Counted from the stretch's first letter, positions 16,100-24,534 are shown. The stretch: DNA of 64,000 nucleotides from Cryobacterium arcticum (GCF_003185895.1 NZ_QHLY01000012.1:124001-188000), one strand, 5' to 3'. Numbers and translations are program-made. Notes: generated by a model from the sequence alone, not told the origin.

Positions 16100-16444
16100 T
16101 CAGAGCTTTCCGATCAGGACGTGAACCGTCTCTTCCGTGCCCTCGCAGACGCGACACGGCGCGATATCGTGCGCCGCACTCTGGTCGAGGATGTCTCCGT
16201 CTCACAGTTGGCGGGCGCGTACGAGATGTCGTTCGCGGCCGTGCAAAAACACGTTGCCGTGCTGGAGGAGGCGATGCTCGTGACCAAGAACTCACGCGGC
16301 CGCGAGCGGATGGTGCGCGCGAACCTCGACCGCATCCGCCAGGCCCAGCGCCTGCTCGACCACTTCGAAGAACTCTGGCGTTCGCGTATCGATCGCCTCG
16401 ACATCCTGCTCGCTGAGGACAACCCCGCTCCACCAGACACCTAA
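16091..16444 (+). CDS. ArsR/SmtB-family regulator
   Basis: A winged-helix repressor of 117 residues: LFRALADATRRDIVRRTL (helix 1-2), VSQLAGAYEMSFAAVQKHVA (helix-turn-helix), VTKNSRGRERMV (wing), then a long C-terminal helix. It lacks the Cys pairs used for metal sensing, so it belongs to the non-metal, SRPBCC-linked group of ArsR proteins. No ribosome site precedes the ATG, which agrees with the leaderless promoter. The next gene starts 14 bases after its stop and encodes a tandem SRPBCC protein, a very common pairing. Autorepression is likely. Confidence 0.92.
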   Translation: MVVSELSDQDVNRLFRALADATRRDIVRRTLVEDVSVSQLAGAYEMSFAAVQKHVAVLEEAMLVTKNSRGRERMVRANLDRIRQAQRLLDHFEELWRSRIDRLDILLAEDNPAPPDT

Positions 16445-16458
16445 CCGAAAGGAAGATC

Positions 16459-17439
16459 ATGCCTGTCACCTCTGTCGAGAAAGACCTCGACCAGCTCACC
16501 CTCACGATCGTGGCGGACTTCACCGCGCCCGTGCGCAGGCTCTGGGATGCCTACACCGACCCGCGTCAGATCGAACGGTTCTGGGGGCCGCCGACCTACC
16601 CGGCCACGTTCTTCCGGCACGACGCCCATGCCGGCGGCCGCAGCCTGTACTCGATGACTGGGCCCGAGGGAGACGTGCACTACGGATGCTGGGACTGGAC
16701 ACAGGCCGATGCGCCCCATTCCTTCGAAGTGATCGACAGGTTCGCCGACGAAGCGGGCGTGCCGAACACCGACCTTCCGGCCAGCCGGATGGGCTTCGCC
16801 TTCGCGGAGACGAACGGCGGCAGCCGCGTGACGACAACCTCGCACTTCGACTCGCTCGAGCAGATGCAGCAGCTCATCGAGATGGGCATGCTCGAGGGCA
16901 CCCGGCAGGCGATGGCGCAGATCGACCAGGTGCTGGCCGATCTGGCAGCATTCGCCACCGAACGCCGGGCAGAGGCGCAGATCCTCAGCGACACCCAGGT
17001 GCGGGTGGCGCGCGTCATCCGCGGCACCGTCGACCAGGTGTGGCGGGCCCACAACGACGCCGCGCTGATGAAGCGGTGGCTGCTGGGGCCTGACGGCTGG
17101 TCGATGCCCGTCTGTGAGGTCGCCACCGCCGTGGGCGACAGCTACCGCTACGAATGGCAGCGGGACGGCGGCGAGGAGAGGTTCGGCTTCACCGGCGAAT
17201 TGCTCGAGTCGGAGGCACCGTACCGCGCGGTCACGACCGAGGCGATGATCGGAATGGACTTCCCGGCAACGCTCAACGAGATGACCCTCACAGAGGTCGA
17301 GGGCGGCACCCTGCTCTCACTCGTCATCACCTACGCGAACGCCGAGCAGCGCGACGCCGTGCTGGCAACCGGCATGACCGACGGCATGGAGACGAGCTAC
17401 CAGCGCCTCGAGGGCCTGTTGCAACCGACACTGGCCTAG
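16459..17439 (+). CDS. Tandem SRPBCC (AHSA1-like) protein
   Basis: A 326-residue protein made of two AHSA1/START-like domains. Domain one (about 1-155) has APVRRLWDAYTDPRQIERFW and GGRSLYSMTGPEGDVHYG. Domain two (about 170-320) repeats the plan with GTVDQVWRAHNDAALMKRWL and VGDSYRYEWQRDGGEE. Both end in the usual long C-terminal helix (LIEMGMLEGTRQAMAQI; GMTDGMETSYQRLEGL). The fold encloses a hydrophobic ligand cavity. Single-domain versions are usual after such ArsR genes, so the duplication is noteworthy. It follows the ArsR gene in an operon with GAAAGGA upstream. Ligand and activity are unknown. Confidence 0.9.
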   Translation: MPVTSVEKDLDQLTLTIVADFTAPVRRLWDAYTDPRQIERFWGPPTYPATFFRHDAHAGGRSLYSMTGPEGDVHYGCWDWTQADAPHSFEVIDRFADEAGVPNTDLPASRMGFAFAETNGGSRVTTTSHFDSLEQMQQLIEMGMLEGTRQAMAQIDQVLADLAAFATERRAEAQILSDTQVRVARVIRGTVDQVWRAHNDAALMKRWLLGPDGWSMPVCEVATAVGDSYRYEWQRDGGEERFGFTGELLESEAPYRAVTTEAMIGMDFPATLNEMTLTEVEGGTLLSLVITYANAEQRDAVLATGMTDGMETSYQRLEGLLQPTLA

Positions 17440-17469
17440 GTACGCCTCAGGGACGGCTGCACCGGCGGA

Positions 17470-18336
17470 TCAGCGAGAACCACCACTCGCCCGGTGCGCG
17501 GCGGCCGTCCCGGAGCGGCTCCACTCGTGCCCGACCAGGGTCAGGTGAACGACGCGGCCGATCGTGATTGCGGCGAGAAGCACTGACATCAGCACGAACA
17601 GCCAGCCGACGTACGAGAAGGCGAGTCCGAGTACACCGAACTGATCGGCGGAAGAGGCGAGAACTCGCGGGAGATACACCCGACCCAGCGTCGCGGCCAG
17701 GGCGAACCCCAGCCCGGCGAGCGCTGAACCCGGCAGGAGTGCCCGCAGGCTGACGGTGCGGTTGATCACGACCCACGACGCGATCCACCACAATACGCAC
17801 CAGATCGTCGCTTCGATGATGAATTCCAACACCGGCACCGCACCCGTGCCGCGCACGACGTAGCGGGTCGTGACGACGAGAACGAACCCGACCACGATCG
17901 CAACGATGGCGGCGACCCAGCGCCAGGCGAAGCGGATGCTCGCCCTAGGCGTGTTCCACACCCGGCGATAGCAACGCTCGAGCGCTCGGGCGAACGCGGT
18001 AGCCGCGATGACCAGCAACACTGCGGCCACCGCCTGCGTGAGCGTGATCCCTTCAATGTGTTCGGGTAGCGATTGCTGGAGCAGCTGCGCGGTGTGATCA
18101 TCCAGGCTGAGATTGTCAGCGAACATCGCGTTTGCTTCGGGGTTCAGGGTGCCCCGCACCGAGCCGGCCACGATGAGGACCGGCAGGATCGAGGTGAACG
18201 CCTGGGCGGCGAGGGTCATCGCCCGATCGAACAATTCGAGATTCCGAAGATCACGCACTGCTCGCAGTATGAACCGCCCGGCCGGCGACCGTACGCTAGC
18301 CCGGACCAATCGGTTCACGGGCGGCTGGGTTGCCAC
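17470..18336 (-). CDS. YihY/BrkB-family membrane protein
   Basis: Integral membrane protein of 288 residues with about six helices and the YihY/UPF0761 layout. It has an amphipathic N-terminus, LAAQAFTSILPVLIVAGSVR for the first helix, the family-type RALERCYRRVWNTPRAS loop, and C-terminal helices around LAFSYVGWLFVLMSVLLAAI. The GTG at 18336 opens the frame at the natural length. The family has no agreed activity; names such as ribonuclease BN are historical mis-assignments. It is convergent with the SRPBCC gene, and the upstream 225-base interval holds a palindrome discussed under rejected items. Confidence 0.88.
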   Translation of the reverse strand: MATQPPVNRLVRASVRSPAGRFILRAVRDLRNLELFDRAMTLAAQAFTSILPVLIVAGSVRGTLNPEANAMFADNLSLDDHTAQLLQQSLPEHIEGITLTQAVAAVLLVIAATAFARALERCYRRVWNTPRASIRFAWRWVAAIVAIVVGFVLVVTTRYVVRGTGAVPVLEFIIEATIWCVLWWIASWVVINRTVSLRALLPGSALAGLGFALAATLGRVYLPRVLASSADQFGVLGLAFSYVGWLFVLMSVLLAAITIGRVVHLTLVGHEWSRSGTAAAHRASGGSR

Positions 18337-18561
18337 TGCCCGACTCGATTCGCCGGCTCCCCGACGGCGCAGCCGCGCGGCATCAAAAAGGCCGCCGTGG
18401 GGTGTGAGGCCATGTCATCCTCCGCATCGTCATTCCCCATTGCACGATGGCGGCGACGGCACCGCGTCACGTAGATCAGGTGAATCAACCGGGGCAGGTG
18501 GCTATGTCGCTCATGCAGGTCGCATGGCGGGTCTCGGCTGTAGCCCGAGGGTGTGCTCGGG

Positions 18562-19131
18562 TTAGGGGGTCCCATCTGCGACGGCGTTCGCATCCGACTC
18601 CTGGTCCTTGCGGCGCCGTTGGACGGCGCCGACGAACACCTTGATCCCCGCGCCCAACACGAGAAGGTTCAGAATCATCTGAATCATGACGATCAGTCGC
18701 GCGCCCTGCGTTGCGGGGGAGATGTCGCCGAAACCGACCGTGGCGAAGATGGTGACCGTGAAGTACAAGGCGTCGAGCCGGGTGAGCACACCGGTGCTGA
18801 AATGCTCGGAGCCAGAGACCGACAGCAGGAAATACGTGACCGCGAAGAGCAATAGGTATAGGGGTGCGGTGATCGCGAGCGCCACGATCGCTTGCACTGT
18901 CGGATGCGTTGACCGGGCAATCGCCCGCAATTGCCAGGCTGAGACAGCCACCAGCACAAGGAAGGCGACCACGAGCCAGACGACGAGGGGCAACGCACTG
19001 ATGAGGGCGAAGGGCACCAAGAAGTAGAGCGCGACCAGAACTGTCGTTGACGCCAATGCCCGCAGGACCCCCCGGGCGATGAGGCGGCGGCGTTGGCCGG
19101 GGGCAAGCGCCTGCGGGCCGGGTCCGGTCAC
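18562..19131 (-). CDS. Two-pore-helix potassium channel-like protein (Ion_trans_2)
   Basis: A 189-residue membrane protein with four predicted helices and a K+ selectivity filter, TVGFGD, in LDALYFTVTIFATVGFGDIS, followed by the inner pore helix LIVMIQMILNLLVLGAGIKV. The filter is canonical, so K+ selectivity is expected. There is no RCK/TrkA-N domain; the short cytoplasmic tail is charged (VQRRRKDQ). The GTG start overlaps the stop of the preceding AI-2E-type gene as GTGA, so the two are coupled. If the palindrome upstream of that gene is a true activator site, the channel is co-induced with it. Confidence 0.88.
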   Translation of the reverse strand: MTGPGPQALAPGQRRRLIARGVLRALASTTVLVALYFLVPFALISALPLVVWLVVAFLVLVAVSAWQLRAIARSTHPTVQAIVALAITAPLYLLLFAVTYFLLSVSGSEHFSTGVLTRLDALYFTVTIFATVGFGDISPATQGARLIVMIQMILNLLVLGAGIKVFVGAVQRRRKDQESDANAVADGTP

Positions 19132-20399
19132 GGTTGCACCGCTGTGGTTGGTGGTGCTGGTTCATCCCCTGGAGGATCGTGCCGGGCGGCCTCGATTTCG
19201 GCGTCTTCCTGCGCAATCAGGCTCTTGCTGCCGGAGAGGTCGCCAAGCATCGGGCGCACCCAGCCGGCAGGCGGGTAGGTGTCGACGAGCATCAGCCGCA
19301 CCAGAAGTGTGAGCGGGATCGCCAGGATCGCGCCAATCGGGCCGAGAATGGCGGCCCAGAAGAGCACGGAGAAGAAGGTGATGGTCTGGCTGAGCGAAAC
19401 GGCGTTGCCGATCACGCGTGGTTGGATCACCGATTGCACGATCGCGTTGATGATTCCGTAAACGACGATCACCGCGACAACCGTGGGCCAGCCGCCGACG
19501 AGCGCCCCGAAAACAATTGGCGGCACGAGAGCGAGGAAGTAGCCCACGTTCGGAATGAAGCTGCACAAGAACGCCAACAGACCCCAAGTGAACGCGCCGG
19601 GAACGCCAAGCAGGATCAGTGCGACAAAATCGATGGCACCCTGCAGCAGACCGAGCAGGGTCGTCCACACCATGTACCGGCGCACATTGGTGGCATAGCC
19701 GGAGAGGCCGGCGACCAAGACCGGATGCGTCGTGCCGGTCTGAGCCAGCACCACAGGGATATAACCGGCGTCCATCCCCATCAGCAGCGCAATCGTCAAG
19801 AGGATGATCAGGGCGGAGCTGATCCCGGCGAGCCCGCCGATCAGGCCGCTCACGACGTCGGCCAGTCTGGCCGGGTCGAAGTCCGAGGCGACGGCGTCGA
19901 GTTCCCTGGAGGAGATGCCGATCGAGTTCAGCCACGCAACCACGTCCTGACCGAAGCCCGTGATCTGGTCCGCGAATCGCGGCAGCAGTGCGCTGAACTC
20001 CCCGAACGCGACGAGCACTGCATAGCCGAAGGCGACCAACAGCAGAACGGCCGCCAAGACCACTGCGGCAGTCGCGATCCCGCGCGGGATGTGATGGCCC
20101 TCCAGCCAGATCCTGAGCGGATGCATGCAAATCGTCAGGATGACGGCGAGGAAGACCGGAGCGATGATCGGAGCGAGTCCCGCGATGCCGATTCCCACGA
20201 GCACGGCTCCGCCCAGGCCGATCAGGATGAACGCGTTGCGGTGGTTTCCCAGCAGTGCCCTCACTCGGGTCTGATCCGCGTTCACCCGTGCCTGGGTCTC
20301 GTTCACCCGCGCCTGATCGATGTTCACCTGAGCCTGCCCGGTCTCTCCACCGACCTCGGCTACTGCACCGGCTTGAACCGACTTCTTGTTCCACCACAC
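19128..20399 (-). CDS. AI-2E/PerM-family permease with N-terminal heptad repeats
   Basis: A 423-residue membrane protein of the AI-2E/PerM exporter family. Helices cover about residues 55-380, with family-type segments such as LGVPGAFTWGLLAFLCSFIP, VQSVIQPRVIGNAVSLS and GPIGAILAIPLTLLVR. Some members move autoinducer-2 or act as Na+/H+ antiporters; the substrate here is unknown. Residues 22-49 form four seven-residue repeats built on QARVN, giving a coiled-coil-like cytoplasmic N-terminus not usual for the family. The GTG at 20399 is preceded by CGGAG. It is first in an operon with the K+ channel, and the 21-bp palindrome at 20497 lies 97 bases upstream. Confidence 0.9.
   Translation of the reverse strand: MWWNKKSVQAGAVAEVGGETGQAQVNIDQARVNETQARVNADQTRVRALLGNHRNAFILIGLGGAVLVGIGIAGLAPIIAPVFLAVILTICMHPLRIWLEGHHIPRGIATAAVVLAAVLLLVAFGYAVLVAFGEFSALLPRFADQITGFGQDVVAWLNSIGISSRELDAVASDFDPARLADVVSGLIGGLAGISSALIILLTIALLMGMDAGYIPVVLAQTGTTHPVLVAGLSGYATNVRRYMVWTTLLGLLQGAIDFVALILLGVPGAFTWGLLAFLCSFIPNVGYFLALVPPIVFGALVGGWPTVVAVIVVYGIINAIVQSVIQPRVIGNAVSLSQTITFFSVLFWAAILGPIGAILAIPLTLLVRLMLVDTYPPAGWVRPMLGDLSGSKSLIAQEDAEIEAARHDPPGDEPAPPTTAVQP
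20253..20336 (-). repeat. Four imperfect 21-bp (7-residue) repeats inside the AI-2E permease gene
   Basis: The reading frame gives QAQVNID, QARVNET, QARVNAD and QTRVRAL in succession (residues 22-49). Val is fixed at the fourth position and Gln at the first. The DNA repeats are in frame, so copy-number change would keep the protein open. A coiled-coil oligomerisation segment is likely. Confidence 0.8.
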
Positions 20400-20496
20400 A
20401 AGCCACTCCGATCCCGGGCTCGCCGGCTAGCCGCCCCGGTTTCCTCGATGCCGGCATCCACGCCGGTCTCAGGCAAGCAGCGTGCCGCCCAGGGGG

Positions 20497-20517
20497 CATC
20501 ATCCAGATCGCATGATG
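20497..20517 (-). promoter_or_regulatory. 21-bp palindrome, copy 1 (AI-2E/K+ channel operon)
   Basis: CATCAT-N9-ATGATG, extended by flanking G and C to seven-base arms. It lies 97 bases upstream of the AI-2E-type gene on the minus strand. Exactly 20 bases downstream in that direction is TTGCCT, a weak relative of the TAGCCT found at copy 4. It shares the 20400-20781 interval with copy 2, one copy per divergent gene. Confidence 0.7.
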
Positions 20518-20626
20518 CTCCAAGATCCCGTCGCGTGGGCGGGGAGTACTGGCCGGTGGTTCGGCGCCGCGCTCGTGACCCCGCGACGCCCTCGAATGGT
20601 GCACGGCGAGCCGAACGAAGCGAGGG

Positions 20627-20647
20627 CATCACCCACATAGCGTGATG
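20627..20647 (+). promoter_or_regulatory. 21-bp palindrome, copy 2, with -10 box (first DUF1254 gene)
   Basis: CATCAC-N9-GTGATG, followed 21 bases later by TATCGT at 20669-20674, a TAnnnT-type -10 element. The DUF1254 start codon is 134 bases downstream. The rest of the 382-base interval 20400-20781 shows no gene. Confidence 0.75.
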
Positions 20648-20781
20648 AGGAGTCGGCGCTCCCAGACCTATCGTGAGTAACGCCCGAGCCCATCAACGGA
20701 CTCTCGGCCCACGGACACATCTCGGAACCGGACACATCGGAACCGCTCAAGCGACACTCTCACGTGACAAAGGAGAACGTT

Positions 20782-22344
20782 ATGAGTTCACAAACACGGG
20801 TGCCAACGAAGACGCCGGCATCGTTGGCGATGCCCGACCGCATCGAGAGTCGCCTAGGCACGCTCGAGTTCGACGACGGCGCCCCATCGGAGGCCACAGC
20901 CGAGCTGCTCTATGAGCACCTCGACTTTCTCCACGGCGTCGAAGCCTTCATCGATTCCTATCCGGGTGCGTCGACGACGGCGATGCACCGCGGCCTGCGG
21001 TCGATCGGGGTGGAGGACAACACAGGTGTGCTCATCTTCTCCGAACTCATGGATTCGTCGTCGTTGTTCTTGACCGCGAACTGCGACACCGTCTACGCCA
21101 TCGGGTTCCTCGACCTGAGCGATGGGCCGATGGTGATCGACGTGCCTGCCCTTGACGCGCCATCGGGGCTTCTCGGCGCCGCAGATGACATGTGGTTCCG
21201 CTGGATCACAGACATCGGTCTGCCCGGCCCCGACCGTGCCAGCGGCGGCAGGTACCTCTTCGCCGGGCCGGATTACACCGGGCCCCTTCCCGACAGTGGC
21301 TTCCATGTCTCGCATTCCCGCACGAACGGGGTTCTCTTCTTCCTCCGCGCATTCATGATCGACAACGACCCGACGGTGCCATCGCAGGTCCTTCGCGATG
21401 GCCTGCGGGTGCACCCCTACGCGCCTGGCGGTGCCGGCACTGCGATCGCCACGTTCCTGGCCGGCGAGGCACCCCTCGGTCGGGTTTCGCCGCCGGGGGA
21501 GACCCTTTTCGTCGAAGGGTCGGGACGGTCGTTCAACACCATCCCGCCGAGCGACTCCAGTTACTGGGACGTCATCAACGAGCTCGTGCAGACCGAGCCG
21601 GCCGATGCGGGCGAACCGGACGTGCTTGGCCTTCTCGCTCGGGTGGGAATCGTGAAGGGCCAGCCATTCGAGCCGGACGAGCGGATGCGCACGGCGCTCG
21701 AAGAAGCTGTGGTGGTCGGGAACGCGACCGCTCGCACCGTGGCGGTGTCGCCGCGACCCGAGGAGGGGTGGGCGTTCTACCCCGGATCCCAATGGTTCAA
21801 CCCGCTCTGGGCAGGAGGATTCGAGTTCCTCGACCCGCCACCTCAGATCAGCGGCGATGGTATCGTTCCCAGCCCGCACGAGGGAGCCCGCAAGCTCAAC
21901 GCTCGCACCGCTTTCTTCTACGCATACACGGGAATCACCCCCGCGATGTGCATGCGGCTGACGGGGATCGGGTCTCAGTACATCTTCACCATGCGCGATG
22001 CCGAGGGCGCTTACCTCGACGGTCGTCGGAACTACCGGTTGGTGCTGCCACCCGGCATCCCGCAGAGCCGGTTCTGGTCAGTGATGGTCTATGACCGCCA
22101 GACTCGCTCGATGCTGCAGACCGATCAGTCCATGCCCGACATCGGCAGTCAATCCGGCACTGTGGAAGCCAATGCAGACGGCTCGACCGACGTCTTCTTC
22201 GGCCCGACCGCGCCCGAGGGCAGATTCAGCAACTGGCTGCAGACCGACCCGTCGAAGGGCTACTTCGTCATCCTCCGGCTGTACAGCCCGTTGCAGCCGT
22301 TCTTCGACAAGACCTGGCGGCCCAGCGAGATCGAACCTGTTTGA
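20782..22344 (+). CDS. DUF1254/DUF1214 protein, first copy
   Basis: A 520-residue protein with an N-terminal DUF1254 domain (about 45-190, including LTANCDTVYAIGFLDLSDGP) and a C-terminal DUF1214 domain (about 395-515, including SRFWSVMVYDRQTRSML and GYFVILRLYSPLQPFFD). I see no signal peptide or membrane helix, so it is probably cytoplasmic. The biochemical role of these domains is not established. The ATG follows AAAGGAG. It is clearly paralogous to the gene at 22834 across its whole length, and both carry the same upstream palindrome. A small CMD-like gene follows 46 bases later, likely in the same transcript. Confidence 0.93.
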   Translation: MSSQTRVPTKTPASLAMPDRIESRLGTLEFDDGAPSEATAELLYEHLDFLHGVEAFIDSYPGASTTAMHRGLRSIGVEDNTGVLIFSELMDSSSLFLTANCDTVYAIGFLDLSDGPMVIDVPALDAPSGLLGAADDMWFRWITDIGLPGPDRASGGRYLFAGPDYTGPLPDSGFHVSHSRTNGVLFFLRAFMIDNDPTVPSQVLRDGLRVHPYAPGGAGTAIATFLAGEAPLGRVSPPGETLFVEGSGRSFNTIPPSDSSYWDVINELVQTEPADAGEPDVLGLLARVGIVKGQPFEPDERMRTALEEAVVVGNATARTVAVSPRPEEGWAFYPGSQWFNPLWAGGFEFLDPPPQISGDGIVPSPHEGARKLNARTAFFYAYTGITPAMCMRLTGIGSQYIFTMRDAEGAYLDGRRNYRLVLPPGIPQSRFWSVMVYDRQTRSMLQTDQSMPDIGSQSGTVEANADGSTDVFFGPTAPEGRFSNWLQTDPSKGYFVILRLYSPLQPFFDKTWRPSEIEPV

Positions 22345-22390
22345 CGGCCTTCGCTGCCGGGCTGCGGCGGCATGCATGAAAGGAGTCGTC

Positions 22391-22717
22391 GTGGCACTGG
22401 ACTATGTGGGACGGTTGCGCCGATTGGCCATCAGCGACTCGCAGGCCGCGGACCAGGCCGCCGAAGCAGGCTGGGCATCCTCTAGTTTGTCACCGAAAAC
22501 GCTGGCCCTCGCTCGATTGGCCGCGCTCGTGGCAATCGGGGCGTCGGAGCCTTCCTTCGGTGACCTGGCGGACGCCGCAGTAGGCGCCGGAGCGTCGCCG
22601 GACGAAATCGTCGACGTTCTGGTCGGCCTCAGGGTCGTGGTCGGCGCGCCTCGGATTGTCGCCGCCGCACCGAAGGTCGCATTGGCGCTGGGCTACGACC
22701 TCGATGGGGTGGACTGA
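22391..22717 (+). CDS. Carboxymuconolactone-decarboxylase-like (AhpD fold) protein without catalytic Cys
   Basis: A 108-residue all-helical protein whose pattern fits the CMD/AhpD-like fold: TLALARLAALVAIG, then GASPDEIVDVLVGLRVVVGA and PRIVAAAPKVALALG. There is no Cys or His in the helix that normally carries CxxC and the proton-relay His, so peroxidase or disulfide chemistry is not expected. GTG 22391 was chosen because AAAGGAG lies five bases upstream; ATG 22376 is in frame but would put that site inside the gene. It lies just after the first DUF1254 gene and before palindrome copy 3. It may be a structural partner of the DUF1254 protein (inference). Confidence 0.75.
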   Translation: MALDYVGRLRRLAISDSQAADQAAEAGWASSSLSPKTLALARLAALVAIGASEPSFGDLADAAVGAGASPDEIVDVLVGLRVVVGAPRIVAAAPKVALALGYDLDGVD

Positions 22718-22750
22718 CCAGTCTGCGGCGCGTCCATGACCGATCGGGCC

Positions 22751-22771
22751 CATCATGCAGATCGGGTGATG
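22751..22771 (+). promoter_or_regulatory. 21-bp palindrome, copy 3, with -10 box (second DUF1254 gene)
   Basis: CATCAT-N9-GTGATG, followed after exactly 20 bases by TAGCGT at 22792-22797. The ATG of the second DUF1254 gene is 62 bases after the palindrome. With a -10 at TAGCGT the palindrome would centre near -43, an activator position overlapping -35. Confidence 0.8.
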
Positions 22772-22833
22772 ACCGGGGCTGGCGGTCGATTTAGCGTGCT
22801 CGGTACACACCTGCAGAGACGAAGGAGACAGTC

Positions 22834-24408
22834 ATGCCCACGCAGCTTGCCACGAAGACACCGGTCCCACCGGAGGTCACCACCGCGTCACAGGTCGAAA
22901 CCGGGATCGGGGCGCTGGAGTTCACCGACGGCTTTCCGGCCGGAGACACCGCGGCAAAAGTCCGCGACCACTTGGACTACCTGCATGGCGTGGACACGTT
23001 CATGAACACGGTCCAGGGGGTGTCGACGTTCGCCATCCGGAAGGGTTTCCTGGAGGCCGGGGTCCAAGACGGCGAGGTGCTGATCTTCTCGGCATTGATG
23101 GATTCGAGGTCATTGTTCCTCACCGGTAATGCTGACACGGTCTACTTCTGGGTGTTCGTCGATCTTGCGGATGGACCGATGGTCCTGAAGACCCCATCGG
23201 ACACCTTGGGGGTCATCGACGATATGTGGTTCCGCTGGATCGCCGACTTCGGCCTCCCCGGTGCGGACCGCGGTCGCGGCGGCAGCTATCTGCTGGTTCC
23301 ACCCGGCTACGACGGCCCACTACCCGAGGGCGGGTTTTACGTGCATGAGTCCCGAACCAATCTCGCATTCGTGGTCGGGCGCGCATTCATCAATGAGTAC
23401 CCGGGCAACGACCCGGCCCCCGCCGCCTCGCGTATCAAGGAGCAACTGAAGATCTACCCCTACGCTGCCGGCGGCATCGGCAGCAGTGTGGGGTCGTACC
23501 TGACCGGGGAGGGACCGCTCGGGCAGGTGAACGATCCGCGGAGTCCGCGTTTCGTGGAGGGCACAGGGCTGGCCATGAACACCATCCCACCCGTCGATTT
23601 CGGACATTTCGAGATGGTCGACCAATTGGTGCAACGGGAACCCGCCACAGCCCTGGACGCCGAACTCGCTGGATCCCTCGCTGCGATCGGGATTGTGAAG
23701 GACGAGACATTCGCCCCGGATGCCCGACGCCGATCGATTCTGGACGCCGCAGCCGCTTTTGCCAACGCGGCATCCCGGACTGTCGGCATGGGCGCCCACC
23801 CGATCGACGACTTTCGGTACTACGACGATGCTCAATCGGCGTGGTGGAACATGCTCTTCGACGGCGGTTTCGAGTTTCTGAACCCACCGCCCCTCGTCAC
23901 CTCCGAGGGGATCAAGCCCTTCCCCAACAAAGGCGCGCGCCGGTTGCATTCGCGCACGTCGTTCTTTTACACCGCGACCTGCGTCACACCGGCCATGTGC
24001 ATGCGATTGACCAACGTCGGTTCGCAATACCTCCTGGCCAATGTCGACCGGCACGGTGCCGCGTTCGACGGCGCCAGAACGTACCGGGTGACGCTGCCGA
24101 AAGACATCCCGGCCGCTCGGTTCTGGTCGCTGAATGCCTACGACAACCAGACCCGCTCACTCCTGCAAACCGACCAGATCTACCCGCGCGCCGGGAGCCA
24201 GGCGTTCCCGTCACCGGCAACGGAGGCCGAGCCGGACGGTTCGACGGTGGTCTACTTGTCGCCGACGCAACCCGACGGCATCCCGCGATCCAACTGGATC
24301 CAGACCGATCCGAACCGGGGCTGGTTCGTGATCCTCCGGCTCTACAGCCCGTTACAACCGTTCTTCGACATGACCTGGCGGCCGAGCGAGTTCGAGCCGG
24401 TGCCTTGA
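22834..24408 (+). CDS. DUF1254/DUF1214 protein, second copy
   Basis: A 524-residue paralogue of the protein at 20782, with the same two domains: DUF1254 (about 45-190, SLFLTGNADTVYFWVFVDL) and DUF1214 (about 395-520, ARFWSLNAYDNQTRSLLQTD and GWFVILRLYSPLQPFFD). Both proteins end with a near-identical TWRPSE motif. There is no signal peptide. The ATG follows GAAGGAG at about six bases. It is a single-gene unit preceded by palindrome copy 3 and followed by copy 4. Function is not established; context suggests an induced stress or envelope response. Confidence 0.93.
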   Translation: MPTQLATKTPVPPEVTTASQVETGIGALEFTDGFPAGDTAAKVRDHLDYLHGVDTFMNTVQGVSTFAIRKGFLEAGVQDGEVLIFSALMDSRSLFLTGNADTVYFWVFVDLADGPMVLKTPSDTLGVIDDMWFRWIADFGLPGADRGRGGSYLLVPPGYDGPLPEGGFYVHESRTNLAFVVGRAFINEYPGNDPAPAASRIKEQLKIYPYAAGGIGSSVGSYLTGEGPLGQVNDPRSPRFVEGTGLAMNTIPPVDFGHFEMVDQLVQREPATALDAELAGSLAAIGIVKDETFAPDARRRSILDAAAAFANAASRTVGMGAHPIDDFRYYDDAQSAWWNMLFDGGFEFLNPPPLVTSEGIKPFPNKGARRLHSRTSFFYTATCVTPAMCMRLTNVGSQYLLANVDRHGAAFDGARTYRVTLPKDIPAARFWSLNAYDNQTRSLLQTDQIYPRAGSQAFPSPATEAEPDGSTVVYLSPTQPDGIPRSNWIQTDPNRGWFVILRLYSPLQPFFDMTWRPSEFEPVP

Positions 24409-24438
24409 CTGAGGCGCTGAGTTCTGCCGTCAGGGGGG

Positions 24439-24459
24439 AATCATGCAGTTCGCGTGATG
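24439..24459 (+). promoter_or_regulatory. 21-bp palindrome, copy 4, with -10 box (PLDc_N-SHOCT gene)
   Basis: AATCAT-N9-GTGATG; only the first base departs from the consensus. TAGCCT starts exactly 20 bases later (24480-24485). The SHOCT gene's ATG is 75 bases after the palindrome. Confidence 0.75.
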
Positions 24460-24534
24460 TGCCGACACCACGGCACTCCTAGCCTGTGCGCAGCCGAGCG
24501 TGAATGGCACGCCCGCTAGGGAAATGGGACGGTC

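Noticed and set aside
18425..18449. Palindrome CATCGT-N13-ACGATG upstream of the BrkB/YihY gene, as a seventh regulon site
   Set aside because: Spacing is 25 rather than 21 bases, and no TAnnnT box lies 20-21 bases downstream. It only partly resembles the consensus.
19162..20604. Minus-strand frame of 480 codons overlapping the AI-2E gene
   Set aside because: Frame-shifted shadow of the AI-2E gene with Arg/Pro-rich composition.
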